Under the pieces are notes generated by a model. It did not search any database, was not told where the DNA came from, and worked only from the letters and a program-made list of their open reading frames with translations. Positions 34,610-43,379 of a DNA stretch of 46,051 nucleotides are shown one piece after another. The stretch comes from CAZEFK01 sp964511405 (GTDB lineage: Bacteria > Pseudomonadota > Alphaproteobacteria > Elsterales > Elsteraceae): contig CAZEFK010000023.1 in NCBI GenBank assembly GCA_964511405.1, positions 1 to 46,051 on the forward strand, written 5' to 3'. The position numbers and the translations under genes were made by a program. How positions within the stretch are numbered: position 1 is the first letter of the stretch; the number at the start of each line of letters is the position of its first letter.

Positions 34610-35248
34610 TCACCCGCCCGCCCGGCAGGCCTCGGCCAGCCAATCGACCCGGTCCTTGCCGAAATAGCGCGCGCCGTTCAGCACGAACGTCGGGACGCCG
34701 GGGCAGCGCTGGCGGTCGAACTCGGCGAGGGCCGCGCGCACCTCGGCACCCGGCGGCTCGGCATCGAGCGCGGCCATCAGGCGGTCGGGGTCGAGCCCGG
34801 CTTCGGCGGCGGCCCAGCGGACGGTGTCGGGCTCGTTGACATCAAGGCCCTCGACCCAGGCGGCACGGAACAGCGCTGAATCGAGCGCGTCGGCCTGGCC
34901 CAGCGTTTGTGCGGCATAGTAGGCGCGCGCCGGCAGCTCCTCGCGCTCCCAGCGCGACAGGGCCCAACGCTTGCTGCGTTCGCGGAACAGCTCAGGCGGC
35001 GGATAGGCGAGCGGGATGCCGTGCCGGTCGGCCCAGCGGCGCGCATCCTCGCGATGGTAGCCGGACAAAGCAGGCGCTTCCTTGCCGCCGACCAGGTCGG
35101 CGACCAGCAGACCGCGGACGCGCGGCACGCAGATCGGCCGCCGCCGGATCTCAACGCCCGGCAGCGGCGCCACGGTCCGGCGCACCAGCACCGAGGCGAG
35201 GTAGCAGTTCACCGAGTGGTAGAGGCTGTAGAAGGCGACACTGGGCAT
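34610..35248 (-). CDS. DsbA-family / HCCA isomerase-like thioredoxin-fold protein
   Basis: A 212-residue protein of the 2-hydroxychromene-2-carboxylate isomerase/DsbA clan. The N-terminus VAFYSLYHSVNCYLA replaces the usual FDFxSPYSYLA active-site segment and lacks a CxxC pair, while the end GVPTFVLNGARYFGKDRVDWL is typical. The start at 35248 is where the beta strand begins. HCCA isomerases act with glutathione on aromatic degradation intermediates, but the altered active site makes the reaction uncertain. Confidence 0.8.
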   Translation of the reverse strand: MPSVAFYSLYHSVNCYLASVLVRRTVAPLPGVEIRRRPICVPRVRGLLVADLVGGKEAPALSGYHREDARRWADRHGIPLAYPPPELFRERSKRWALSRWEREELPARAYYAAQTLGQADALDSALFRAAWVEGLDVNEPDTVRWAAAEAGLDPDRLMAALDAEPPGAEVRAALAEFDRQRCPGVPTFVLNGARYFGKDRVDWLAEACRAGG

Positions 35249-35460
35249 GACGGCTCCCGGCGGCTGGATCGCCAGCATAGGGGTGCGTGGCCGAATCGTC
35301 TCGCGGCGGGCTGGCCGGGCGGCGACGGCAACGCCGTCATGCGCGACGGAATCCCGCGGCCCGGGTCCCGGCGCTTGACCGGCCCGCGGCGGACCCCCAG
35401 AACCGGAGGCATCCTCCCACACCGCCCGCGCCCGATGTCCCGACCGAGACCGCGTCGCTG

Positions 35461-38400
35461 ATGCCCGTCCCGTTTTCGTCCGAGGATCTCGGTCGCGTCT
35501 TCGACGCGCGCGCCTTGACCCGGGGCCGCACCCTGGTCATGCGCGGCGCCGTCACGCTGGACATCGCCGGCGACACCATCAGCGCCGAGGTCGAGGACCT
35601 GGGCGCCCGCCATCGGCTGTCGCTGAAGCCATCGCCGCTGGGTCGCCGGGTCGTGTTTGCCAGCCGCTGCAGCTGCACCCGGCCGGCCTGCCTGCACGTC
35701 GCGGCGGCGGCGCTGGCCACCCTGGACACCCGGCCGGAATGGCGGCGCGCCGAACAGCAGAGCTTCCTCGCCAACCTGCTGGCCACGCCGACGCAACCGC
35801 GCACCCAGCTCTGCTTCCTGATCGAGCCCGGCGCCGACGGCGCCGCCTTCTTCGTGACCACGGCCCTGGAGGACGAGCGTACCCTGAAGGTCGAGCCGGT
35901 CGCGCATGCCCAGATCGCCGCCGAGGCCGAGCGGCACGGGGCGGCGCTGGTCGATCTCAGCCGCCTGATCGGTGGCGACGACGTGCGCCGGGCGGTCAGC
36001 GGCCGCGAGCCGGCGATGGCCGGCCGCATCTTGCAGCAGGTGGTGGAGTCGGGCCGCGCCCGCTGGCGCACCAGCGGCCGGGTGCTGAAGCCGGGCGGCG
36101 CCCGCACCGTCGGCCCGGTGGTGCCGCCATCGCTGGCGCTGCTGTCGGCCGGGCCGATCCATTGGTATGTCGATACGGCCAAGGGCGAGGTCGGGCCCGC
36201 CACGGTGCGGCGCCCGGCACCGGCCCCCGTGCACCGGCTCGAGCCGGCCCGGCCCGTCCGCCCGGCGCCGCCGCCCGCCCGCCGGCCCACGGTCGCGCCG
36301 GTCAGCGACATGGTGATCGTCGAGCGGCCGATGACCCCGTCGCTGCGGCTGGTCCGCATCCAGGCGCCGGACGATCTGGGCCGGATGCAGCTGGTCGACG
36401 CCCTGGACTTGAGCTTCGACTATGAGGGCGCCAGCGCGTCGATCGACGACGAGCGCCAGTTCGTCCGCGTCGAGGCGAGCCCCGGCGATGTCCTGTTCGT
36501 GCGCCGCAGCCGGGTGGCCGAGACCGAGGCCGTCGAGAGCCTGCGCGCCGACGGCTTCGTCCAGATCCGGCTGGCGGTGGCGGGCGAGCCCAAGGGCCGC
36601 CGGATCTTCGCGTTCCGCGGCCGCGACGCCGCCGAGTCCTGGCAGCGCTTCATGGCCGAGCGCGTCCCGGCGCTCGGCGCCCAGGGCTGGCGCTGCGACA
36701 TCGACCCCGCCTTCGGGCCGCAGGTGGTCGACGCGATCGGCGAGTACGACGCGCGGATCACCGACGCCGGCGACGGCTGGTTCTCGCTGGAGCTGGGCAT
36801 CGAGATCGACGGCGTGCGGGTGCCGCTGCTGCCGATCCTGACCCGCCTCCTGGACCAGGGCGGCATGGATGCCGCCCGGGTGGTCGACGGCAAGCTGCAC
36901 ACCACCCTCGACGACGGCCGCATCGTCGCCCTGCCGGCCGACCGCATCGCGCGCATGCTGGCGACCATGTCCGACCTGGTCGAAGCCGCCCGGCGCAGCG
37001 CCGACGGCGCGCTGCTGCTGCCGGCCGCCGAGGCCGCGGCGGTCCTGGACCTGGAAGACCTGCTGACCACGCGCTGGCAGAACGCCGCCGCCATCCGCGC
37101 CTATGTCGAGCGCTTCCGGGACGACCTGGCGATCGAGCCGGTGCCGGTCCCGGCCGGGTTCCAGGGCACGCTGCGCCCCTACCAGCAGCATGGCCTGAGC
37201 TGGCTGCAGCACCTGCGCGCCCATGAGATGGCCGGGATCCTGGCCGACGACATGGGGCTGGGCAAAACGGCGCAAACCATCGCCCATCTGGTCACCGAAC
37301 ACGAAGCCGGCCGCCTGGACCGGCCGGCGCTGATCGTGATGCCGACCAGCCTGGTCGCCAACTGGTCGACCGAGCTGAAAAAGTTCGCGCCGGGGCTGCG
37401 GGTTGCCGTGCATCACGGCCTCGCCCGCCACGAGCGGCGCGACGCCCTGGGCTCTGCCCAGCTGGTGCTGACCACCTACACGGTCCTGACCCGCGATATC
37501 GAAATCCTAAAGGAGATGCCCTGGCACATGGTGGTGCTGGACGAAGCCCAGGCGATCAAGAGCCCGGAGTCCAAGACCACCCAGGCGGTGTGCCAGCTGG
37601 ATACCCGGCACCGGCTGTGCCTGTCGGGCACGCCGATCGAGAACAACCTGGAAGAGCTGTGGTCGCAGTTCGCCTTCCTGATGCCCGGCCTGCTGGGCGA
37701 CCGGCGCAGCTTCAGCCGCCGCTTCCGCGGTCCCATCGAGAAGAAGGGCGACGTCGTGCGCCGCGGCCAGCTGGCGCGCCGGATTCGGCCCTTCATCCTG
37801 CGCCGGACCAAGGCCGAGGTCGCAACCGAACTGCCGCCCAAGCACACCATCGTGCGCCGGATCTCGCTGGCGCCCGAGCAGCGCGAGCTCTACGAGACCA
37901 TCCGGGTCACGCTGTACGACAAAGTGCGCCACGAGATCGCCGAGAAGAGCCTGGCGCGCAGCCGGATCGTGCTGCTGGACGCGCTGCTGAAGCTGCGCCA
38001 GGTGTGCTGCGATCCGCGCCTGGTCAAGCTGCAGGCGGCGCGCGAGGTCGGGGCCAGCAGCAAGCTCGACGACCTGATGGAGATGACCACCGAGCTGGTG
38101 GCCGAGGGCCGGCGGATCCTGCTGTTCTCGCAATTTACCTCGATGCTCGACCTGATCAAGCCGGCGCTTGATGCCGCCGGCATCGCCTATGTCGAGCTGC
38201 GCGGCGACACCGCCGATCGCGCCACGCCGGTCACCCGCTTCGAGGCCGGCGAGGTGCCGCTGTTCCTGATCAGCCTGAAAGCGGGCGGCCGCGGCCTGAA
38301 CCTGACCTCGGCCGACACGGTCATCCACTACGACCCGTGGTGGAACCCGGCGGCCGAGGACCAGGCCTCGGACCGCGCCCATCGCATCGGCCAGACCAAA

Positions 38401-38574
38401 TCGGTGTTCGTCTACAAACTGATCGCCGCCGGCACCGTGGAGGAGCGCATCGTCGAGCTGCAGCAGCGCAAGGCGGCGCTGGCCAACATCGCGCTCGGCG
38501 GCGAGGGCGAACTCGCCGGCATCGAGATGGACGACGTCGACTACCTGTTCGCGCCCGAAGCGATGGTGGCGTGA
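35461..38574 (+). CDS. SWIM-domain SNF2 family DNA/RNA helicase
   Basis: A 1037-residue ATP-driven translocase of the HepA/SNF2 family. A SWIM zinc motif lies near the N-terminus (Cys70, Cys72, Cys77, His79 in RCSCTRPACLHV), followed by about 500 residues without clear motifs apart from a proline-rich linker near residue 255-280. The helicase core has Walker A DDMGLGKTAQT near 596, the DEAQ box near 694, LCLSGTPIENN and the C-terminal motifs LLFSQFTSMLDL and RAHRIGQTKSVFVYKL. The start is set at 35461, where the folded part begins; an in-frame extension to 35287 is basic and unlike the family. Members act in transcription recycling or DNA repair; the role here is unknown. Confidence 0.9.
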   Translation: MPVPFSSEDLGRVFDARALTRGRTLVMRGAVTLDIAGDTISAEVEDLGARHRLSLKPSPLGRRVVFASRCSCTRPACLHVAAAALATLDTRPEWRRAEQQSFLANLLATPTQPRTQLCFLIEPGADGAAFFVTTALEDERTLKVEPVAHAQIAAEAERHGAALVDLSRLIGGDDVRRAVSGREPAMAGRILQQVVESGRARWRTSGRVLKPGGARTVGPVVPPSLALLSAGPIHWYVDTAKGEVGPATVRRPAPAPVHRLEPARPVRPAPPPARRPTVAPVSDMVIVERPMTPSLRLVRIQAPDDLGRMQLVDALDLSFDYEGASASIDDERQFVRVEASPGDVLFVRRSRVAETEAVESLRADGFVQIRLAVAGEPKGRRIFAFRGRDAAESWQRFMAERVPALGAQGWRCDIDPAFGPQVVDAIGEYDARITDAGDGWFSLELGIEIDGVRVPLLPILTRLLDQGGMDAARVVDGKLHTTLDDGRIVALPADRIARMLATMSDLVEAARRSADGALLLPAAEAAAVLDLEDLLTTRWQNAAAIRAYVERFRDDLAIEPVPVPAGFQGTLRPYQQHGLSWLQHLRAHEMAGILADDMGLGKTAQTIAHLVTEHEAGRLDRPALIVMPTSLVANWSTELKKFAPGLRVAVHHGLARHERRDALGSAQLVLTTYTVLTRDIEILKEMPWHMVVLDEAQAIKSPESKTTQAVCQLDTRHRLCLSGTPIENNLEELWSQFAFLMPGLLGDRRSFSRRFRGPIEKKGDVVRRGQLARRIRPFILRRTKAEVATELPPKHTIVRRISLAPEQRELYETIRVTLYDKVRHEIAEKSLARSRIVLLDALLKLRQVCCDPRLVKLQAAREVGASSKLDDLMEMTTELVAEGRRILLFSQFTSMLDLIKPALDAAGIAYVELRGDTADRATPVTRFEAGEVPLFLISLKAGGRGLNLTSADTVIHYDPWWNPAAEDQASDRAHRIGQTKSVFVYKLIAAGTVEERIVELQQRKAALANIALGGEGELAGIEMDDVDYLFAPEAMVA

Positions 38575-38657
38575 GAGCGGCTATTGGTCTGAGGCACTTG
38601 AACCACGGCACGGCAGGTGTCAGCTTTGAGAGCGACACTTGCGCCCCAGACAAGCCG

Positions 38658-38873
38658 ATGAGCCAAGAACAGAGCAGTCGGATTTGGATTATGGCAGAGA
38701 TCCTCGACTTGGCCATCGAGGTATTTGGCTCGAAAGACACCGCAGAATCTTGGCTGGATCAACCGGCCATCGGACTCGGTCAGCGCCGTCCGGTCGAATT
38801 TCTGACGACAGGCGCAGGGGCGAAGCTGGTCGAAGACTATCTTGGTCGTATCAAATACGGCGTCTATACGTGA
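38658..38873 (+). CDS. orphan MbcA/ParS/Xre-type antitoxin C-terminal domain protein
   Basis: A 71-residue protein matching the DUF2384 toxin-binding domain: ILDLAIEVFGSKDTAESWL, then LGQRRPVEFLTTGAGAKLVE and DYLGRIKYGVYT. Complete antitoxins of this type are about 120-150 residues with an N-terminal HTH, which is missing. A TTG at 38598 could extend it by 20 residues but adds no HTH. No RES or MbcT-type toxin follows; the next gene is on the other strand 8 bases away. It is probably a remnant of a type II module or a truncated solitary antitoxin, and its base composition is lower in G+C than its neighbours. Confidence 0.65.
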   Translation: MSQEQSSRIWIMAEILDLAIEVFGSKDTAESWLDQPAIGLGQRRPVEFLTTGAGAKLVEDYLGRIKYGVYT

Positions 38874-38881
38874 CGCGCCGG

Positions 38882-39769
38882 CTACGGCCGCGCCACGAAC
38901 GCCGCCAAGGCCGCCGCCACGGCCTCCGGCGTCTCGCCGCCCGTGCGCGCCTCGATCTGCTCGCCGCCCAGCGGACTGGCGGTGATCAGTTCGTACATCG
39001 CGGCCGCCCCCGCCAGCATGCCGCCCGGTAGGCCGAGCGCCCGCTGGGTGGCGGCGATCTCATGCATCTCGGCGACCCAGCGATAGGCCTTGGGCGACAT
39101 CGCGGGAACGGCGCGCGCGAACCAGGCCGCAAGATCGGGCTGGCTGGCGGCCAGCTCCGCCGTCAGCGCCTCGGCCACGCCGCCCAGGCGCGCCGCGGTC
39201 AGGGCCTCGGTGGCCAGGGCGGTCAGGCCCTTGGTGATCGCCGCATAGCTCATCTTCAGGGCGCTGGCCCGGCCGATGGCATCGCCGATCGGCCGATAGT
39301 CCAGGCCGTAGCGGCCCAGCACCGCCGCTGCCGCCACGGCCGGACCCGAGGCGTAGAAGCGCGGGCCGGCGTCGCCCTTGGGCGGCGCCCCGATGATCGC
39401 GACGTCGACGCAGCCGGCGCCTGCTTTGGTCACGATGCCGGCGATCCGGTCCATGGTCGCCGGCGACACGGCGTTGCAGTCGACATAGGTAAGCGGTACC
39501 GGATCCCGGGCCAGGGCGGCCGCAACCCGCTCGGCCAGCGCCACCGCCTGCCCGGGCGGCACGATCGACAGGAACAGGTCGACGCGCGTGAGGTCCCGGT
39601 CATCGGCGGCCACGGCCATGCCCGCGGCCTCGGCGCGCTTGGCCGAGCGCGGGCTGCGCCCGGCCAGCGAGGTCACGACGTGGGCGCCGCGCTCGACCAG
39701 CCGCCGGCCGACGCCGTGGCCCATGTCGCCGGGTGCGACGATCGCGATGCGGGGTGCCGGATCAGCCAT
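38882..39769 (-). CDS. NAD(P)-dependent oxidoreductase with DUF1932 domain
   Basis: A 295-residue protein related to 6-phosphogluconate and beta-hydroxyacid dehydrogenases. The N-terminal Rossmann motif is IAIVAPGDMGHGVGRRL, and the C-terminal helical part (SALKMSYAAITKGLTALATE) matches DUF1932. Similar proteins serve phosphogluconate- or aromatic-related dehydrogenations, but the substrate is unknown. Its start overlaps the first pheA copy by 8 bases, so it is likely expressed with the two prephenate dehydratase genes. Confidence 0.82.
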   Translation of the reverse strand: MADPAPRIAIVAPGDMGHGVGRRLVERGAHVVTSLAGRSPRSAKRAEAAGMAVAADDRDLTRVDLFLSIVPPGQAVALAERVAAALARDPVPLTYVDCNAVSPATMDRIAGIVTKAGAGCVDVAIIGAPPKGDAGPRFYASGPAVAAAAVLGRYGLDYRPIGDAIGRASALKMSYAAITKGLTALATEALTAARLGGVAEALTAELAASQPDLAAWFARAVPAMSPKAYRWVAEMHEIAATQRALGLPGGMLAGAAAMYELITASPLGGEQIEARTGGETPEAVAAALAAFVARP

Positions 39770-40634
39770 GGGCTTCGACCTCCGGGGCGGTGCGGAACGG
39801 GCTGGCGGGATAGGTGCCCAAGATCTTCAGCTCCCGCGCGAAGAAGCGCAACTCATCCAGCGCGCCGGCCAGCGCCGGTTGCTCCGGATGGCCCTCGGCG
39901 TCGACCGCGAACTCGGTGCCGGCGAAGCGGCCTTCGACCATGTAGCTTTCCAGCCGGGTCAAGTTGACGCCGTGGGTGGCGAACCCGCCCAGCGCCTTGT
40001 AGAGGCCGGCCGGCAGGTTGCGCACGTGGAACAGCATGCTGGTGATGCAGGGCCGCGCCGGGTCCGGGCGCTCGGCCGACCGCGCCAGGACCAGGAACCG
40101 CGTGGTGTTGCCCGCCTGGTCCTCGACGTCGGGCCGCAGGATGTCCAGGCCGTAGATCTCGGCCGCCAGCGCCGAGCCGATCGCGGCCACTGCCGGATCG
40201 CCGGCGGCTGCGACGTCGCGCGCGGCGCCGGCGGTGTTCGGATGCGCCAGCGGCGCCAGCCCCAGCTCGCGGATCACGCGCCGGCACTGGCTGAGGCCTT
40301 GGATGTGGCTACGCACCGCGCGCAGGCCGGCCAGGGTGGCGCCGCGCGGCGCCATCAGCTGGTGGTTCACGCGCTGGAAGTGCTCGGCCACGATGTGCAG
40401 CTCGGCCCGCCGCATCAGGTCGTGGACCTCGGCGACCCGGCCGGCCTGCGAGTTCTCGACCGGGATCATCGCCCGATCGGCATGGCCCTCGACGACGGCG
40501 GCGACGGCGTCGGCGAAGCCCGGGCAGGCCAGCGTCGCCACATCAGGAAAGGCAGCGCGGCAGGCCAGGTCCGAATAGGCGCCCGGGCTGCCCTGGAAGG
40601 CGATCCGGCGCAGCAGCGGCGACGGCGCGGCCAC
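39762..40634 (-). CDS. pheA: prephenate dehydratase, copy A (downstream)
   Basis: A 290-residue monofunctional enzyme that turns prephenate into phenylpyruvate for phenylalanine synthesis. The catalytic domain (IAFQGSPGAYSDLACRAAFP, MIPVENSQAGRV) ends with the essential Thr-Arg-Phe in GNTTRFLVLA. A C-terminal ACT domain (LYKALGGFATHGVNLTRLES) would bind phenylalanine for feedback control. The start is a GTG at 40634, 2 bases after the stop of the other copy. Compared with copy B, it differs at VENSQAGR versus IENSLAGR and in the ACT strand FAGTEFAVD, so the two may differ in regulation. Confidence 0.92.
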   Translation of the reverse strand: MAAPSPLLRRIAFQGSPGAYSDLACRAAFPDVATLACPGFADAVAAVVEGHADRAMIPVENSQAGRVAEVHDLMRRAELHIVAEHFQRVNHQLMAPRGATLAGLRAVRSHIQGLSQCRRVIRELGLAPLAHPNTAGAARDVAAAGDPAVAAIGSALAAEIYGLDILRPDVEDQAGNTTRFLVLARSAERPDPARPCITSMLFHVRNLPAGLYKALGGFATHGVNLTRLESYMVEGRFAGTEFAVDAEGHPEQPALAGALDELRFFARELKILGTYPASPFRTAPEVEAHG

Positions 40635-40636
40635 CG

Positions 40637-41503
40637 TCAGTCGCTGCCGATCACCATGGTGGCGCGGAACGGGCTGGCGGGATAAATGCCCAGGATCTTG
40701 AGTTCGCGGGTGAAGAAGCGCAGCTCCTCCAGCGCCAGACGCATCGGCCGCTGGTCCGGATGGCCCTCGGCGTCGGCATAGAACTGGGCGGCCACGAACT
40801 TGCCGTCGACCATGTAGCTTTCCAGCTTGGTCAGGTTGACGCCGTTGGTCGCGAAGCCGCCCAACGCCTTGTACAGCGCCGCCGACACGTTGCGGACCCG
40901 GAACACGAAGCTGGTGATGCATGGCCCGTCGCCGGCGTCGGGCTCGTCCGGCACCCGCGACAGCAGCAGAAAGCGCGTGGTGTTGTGCGCGTTGTCCTCG
41001 ACATCGCGGCGCAGGATCTGCAGGCCGTGGATCTCGGCTGCGAGCGCCGAGGCGATCGCCGCCTGGGTGCGGTCGCCGGCCGCCGCGACCTCGGCCGCCG
41101 CCCCCGCGGTGTCCGAATGCACCACCGGGGTCACGCCCAGCTCGCGGATCGCCCGCCGGCACTGGCCCAGGGCATGGACGTGGCTCTTGACCACCTTGAG
41201 AGCGTCGAGCGTGGCGCCCGGCACCGCCATCAGGTGATGGTTCACGCGCTCGAAATGCTCGGCGACGATGTGCAGGCCCGAAGCCGGCATCAGATGGTGG
41301 ACATCGGCGACCCGGCCGGCCAACGAGTTCTCGATCGGGATCAGGGCGCGGTCGGCGCGGCCCTCGGCCACGGCGGCGAAGGCGTCCTCGAACGAGGGGC
41401 AGGGCAGGGTCGCGACCCCCGGCATCATCGAGCGGCAGGCGAGGTCGGAATAGGCGCCCGGGGTGCCCTGGAAGGCGACGAGGCGAACGAGATCGAGCGG
41501 CAT
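40637..41503 (-). CDS. pheA: prephenate dehydratase, copy B (upstream)
   Basis: A 288-residue paralogue of the neighbouring enzyme, roughly 60-65% identical by eye. It has VAFQGTPGAYSDLACRSMMP, LIPIENSLAGRVADVHHL (the more usual form), the catalytic NTTRFLLLSR and the ACT domain LYKALGGFATNGVNLTKLES. The start at 41503 is chosen because the conserved VAFQG follows within 9 residues. It is first in a tandem set with copy A and the DUF1932 oxidoreductase and divergent from the cytochrome c gene. Confidence 0.94.
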   Translation of the reverse strand: MPLDLVRLVAFQGTPGAYSDLACRSMMPGVATLPCPSFEDAFAAVAEGRADRALIPIENSLAGRVADVHHLMPASGLHIVAEHFERVNHHLMAVPGATLDALKVVKSHVHALGQCRRAIRELGVTPVVHSDTAGAAAEVAAAGDRTQAAIASALAAEIHGLQILRRDVEDNAHNTTRFLLLSRVPDEPDAGDGPCITSFVFRVRNVSAALYKALGGFATNGVNLTKLESYMVDGKFVAAQFYADAEGHPDQRPMRLALEELRFFTRELKILGIYPASPFRATMVIGSD

Positions 41504-41696
41504 GGGATTGCGTCGGTCCTGGACTGGGTGCCAAGAGATGTGCCCGAGGCAGACCCGGCGACGCAACGGCGATCCGTCGCCGCATGCCCGATCCTGCTGA
41601 AATCGGCCGCAAATTGGCATTTCGCCGCAACGCGGCGCGTTGCATGACTATCCCGGATGCATTAGCGTCCCCGCCCGGACAGCAGCGGGTGAGGCG

Positions 41697-42251
41697 ATGT
41701 CGAGTTTCGAACTGAACAAAGTGGCGGCGGCCGTCCTGCTGGCCGGCATCGTTTTCATGCTGGCCGGGATCATCGGCGGCGCCATGGTCGAGCCCGAGTT
41801 CCTCAAGAAGAACGTCTATGTCGTCGCGGGCGTCGGCGAGAAGCCGGCCGAGACCGCCGCGGCGCCGGCCGAGACGTCCAACGCCGACGAACCGATCGCG
41901 CCGCTGCTGGCCAAGGCCGACCCGGCCGCCGGCGAGGCCCAGTCGAAGAAGTGCGCGGCCTGCCACACCTTCACCAAGGACGGCCCGAATCGCGTCGGCC
42001 CCAACCTGTGGGGCGTGATCGGCGGCCCGCACGACCATCGGCCCGACTTCTCCTACTCGCCGGCGATGGCAGCGCTGAAGGACAAGACCTGGGACTATCA
42101 GGCGCTCAGCAAGTTCCTGACCAACCCCAAGGCCGATGTGCCGGGCACCAAGATGACCTTCGCCGGCCTGCCCAAGATCCAGGACCGGGCCAACCTGCTG
42201 GCCTGGCTGCGCACCCAGTCCGACAGCCCCGTGCCACTGCCCGCGCCGTGA
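41697..42251 (+). CDS. cycM: membrane-anchored cytochrome c (CycM-like)
   Basis: A 184-residue class I c-type cytochrome held by an uncleaved N-terminal helix (residues about 9-28). After an Ala/Glu-rich linker comes the haem site Cys86-Ala-Ala-Cys89-His90 and the axial Met153 in GTKMTFAG. The length equals that I recall for CycM of Bradyrhizobium, which passes electrons from the bc1 complex to cytochrome c oxidase at the inner membrane. The start at 41697 gives the normal anchor. The gene is divergent from pheA and 2 bases from hisN. Confidence 0.9.
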   Translation: MSSFELNKVAAAVLLAGIVFMLAGIIGGAMVEPEFLKKNVYVVAGVGEKPAETAAAPAETSNADEPIAPLLAKADPAAGEAQSKKCAACHTFTKDGPNRVGPNLWGVIGGPHDHRPDFSYSPAMAALKDKTWDYQALSKFLTNPKADVPGTKMTFAGLPKIQDRANLLAWLRTQSDSPVPLPAP

Positions 42252-42253
42252 CC

Positions 42254-43024
42254 ATGGACCGAAGCCGGCTGCTCGCCCTGGGCGAGCAGCTGGCCGTCGT
42301 GGCCCGGCCGATCGTGCTGGCGCATTACCGCCAGCGCGGGACGGCCGTCGAAGCCAAGTCCGACCTGTCGCCGGTGACCGTCGCCGACCGCGGCGCGGAG
42401 GCGGCCATGCGCCGGGCCATCGCCGCCGCCTTCCCCGACCACGGCATCATCGGCGAGGAATATGGCGCGGATCGGCCGGACGCCGAGTTCGCCTGGGTGC
42501 TGGACCCGATCGACGGCACCAAGAGCTTCATCTCCGGCAAGCCGCTGTTCGGCACCCTGATCGCTTGCCTCCACCAGGGCGTACCGGTGGTCGGCATCAT
42601 CGACATGCCGGCGCTGGACGAGCGCTGGATCGGTGCCGACGACCGCCCGACCACCCTGAACGGCACGGCCGTGGCCACCCGCCCCTGCCCGGCCCTGTCG
42701 GCGGCCCTGCTGAACGCCACCTCGCCGCACATGTTCACGGGCGCCGACGCCGACCGCTTCGCCCGCCTGGCCGGCGCCGTCCGCCACCCGGTCTATGGTT
42801 CGGACTGCTACGGCTATGCCATGGTCGCCGGCGGCTGGAGCGACGTGACCGTCGAGGCCTCGCTGCAGCTCTACGACTTCGCCGCCTGCGCCCCGGTCGT
42901 CGCCGGCGCCGGCGGCGTCATGACCGACTGGCAGGGCCGGCCGCTCGGCCGCGGCAGCGACGGCCGCGTCGTCGCCTGCGGCGATCCCGCGCTGCTGGAC
43001 GCGGTGCTGGAACGGCTGGCGTAG
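42254..43024 (+). CDS. hisN: histidinol-phosphatase (inositol monophosphatase family)
   Basis: A 256-residue Mg-dependent phosphatase. Metal-binding motifs are GIIGEEYG, WVLDPIDGTKSFI and the C-terminal YDFAACAPVVAGAGG. The pattern LFGTLIACLHQGVPVVGIID is typical of the HisN branch that makes histidinol in alphaproteobacteria. The last 49 bases are duplicated at 43597-43645 beyond a HicBA module. It follows cycM closely. Confidence 0.88.
   Translation: MDRSRLLALGEQLAVVARPIVLAHYRQRGTAVEAKSDLSPVTVADRGAEAAMRRAIAAAFPDHGIIGEEYGADRPDAEFAWVLDPIDGTKSFISGKPLFGTLIACLHQGVPVVGIIDMPALDERWIGADDRPTTLNGTAVATRPCPALSAALLNATSPHMFTGADADRFARLAGAVRHPVYGSDCYGYAMVAGGWSDVTVEASLQLYDFAACAPVVAGAGGVMTDWQGRPLGRGSDGRVVACGDPALLDAVLERLA
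42976..43024. repeat. direct repeat, copy 1 (hisN 3' end)
   Basis: The final 49 bases of hisN, beginning CTGCGGCGATCCCG and ending CGGCTGGCGTAG. It matches 43597-43645 at 46 of 49 positions. The repeat brackets the hicBA genes. Confidence 0.92.
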
Positions 43025-43136
43025 GTCGGCCAAATTTCCGGCAGCCCGAGCCGATCGACCGCGTTGACAAGCTAGTCACCGATCCGGTGCGATGGCCAAC
43101 GTGGAGTCTCGGCCCGTTGCCGCGAGGGTAGCGCAG

Positions 43137-43379
43137 ATGTCCAACGCCACGATCCTGGTGCGAGCCTATTGGGATGCCGAGGCCGGAGTCTGGGTCGCAA
43201 CGAGCGAAGACGTGCCGGGGCTTGTGACCGAGGCCGCCAGCCCCAACGAGCTGTTCGAAAAACTCAAGGTGATGATCCCCGAGCTCATCGAACTCAGCGA
43301 AGATCGCGATCGCTTCCCAGCGGAAGTACCGATCGTCCTGATGTCCGAACAGGTGGGCAAGATCCGTCTGCGCGCCTGA
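43137..43379 (+). CDS. hicB: HicB-type antitoxin (DUF1902)
   Basis: An 80-residue antitoxin. The fold pattern ILVRAYWDAEAGVWVATSED, then VPGLVTEAASPNELFEKLKV and IPELIELSED is that of DUF1902/HicB partial-RNase-H domains. I prefer the ATG at 43137, where the first strand begins, over 43092, which adds 15 unrelated residues. It has no added DNA-binding domain. Its stop overlaps the hicA start by one base (TGATG). Confidence 0.85.
   Translation: MSNATILVRAYWDAEAGVWVATSEDVPGLVTEAASPNELFEKLKVMIPELIELSEDRDRFPAEVPIVLMSEQVGKIRLRA

Noticed and set aside
35209..37431. 740-codon minus-strand frame opposite the SNF2 gene
   Set aside because: Low-complexity antisense frame without motifs; the helicase gene on the plus strand is unambiguous.
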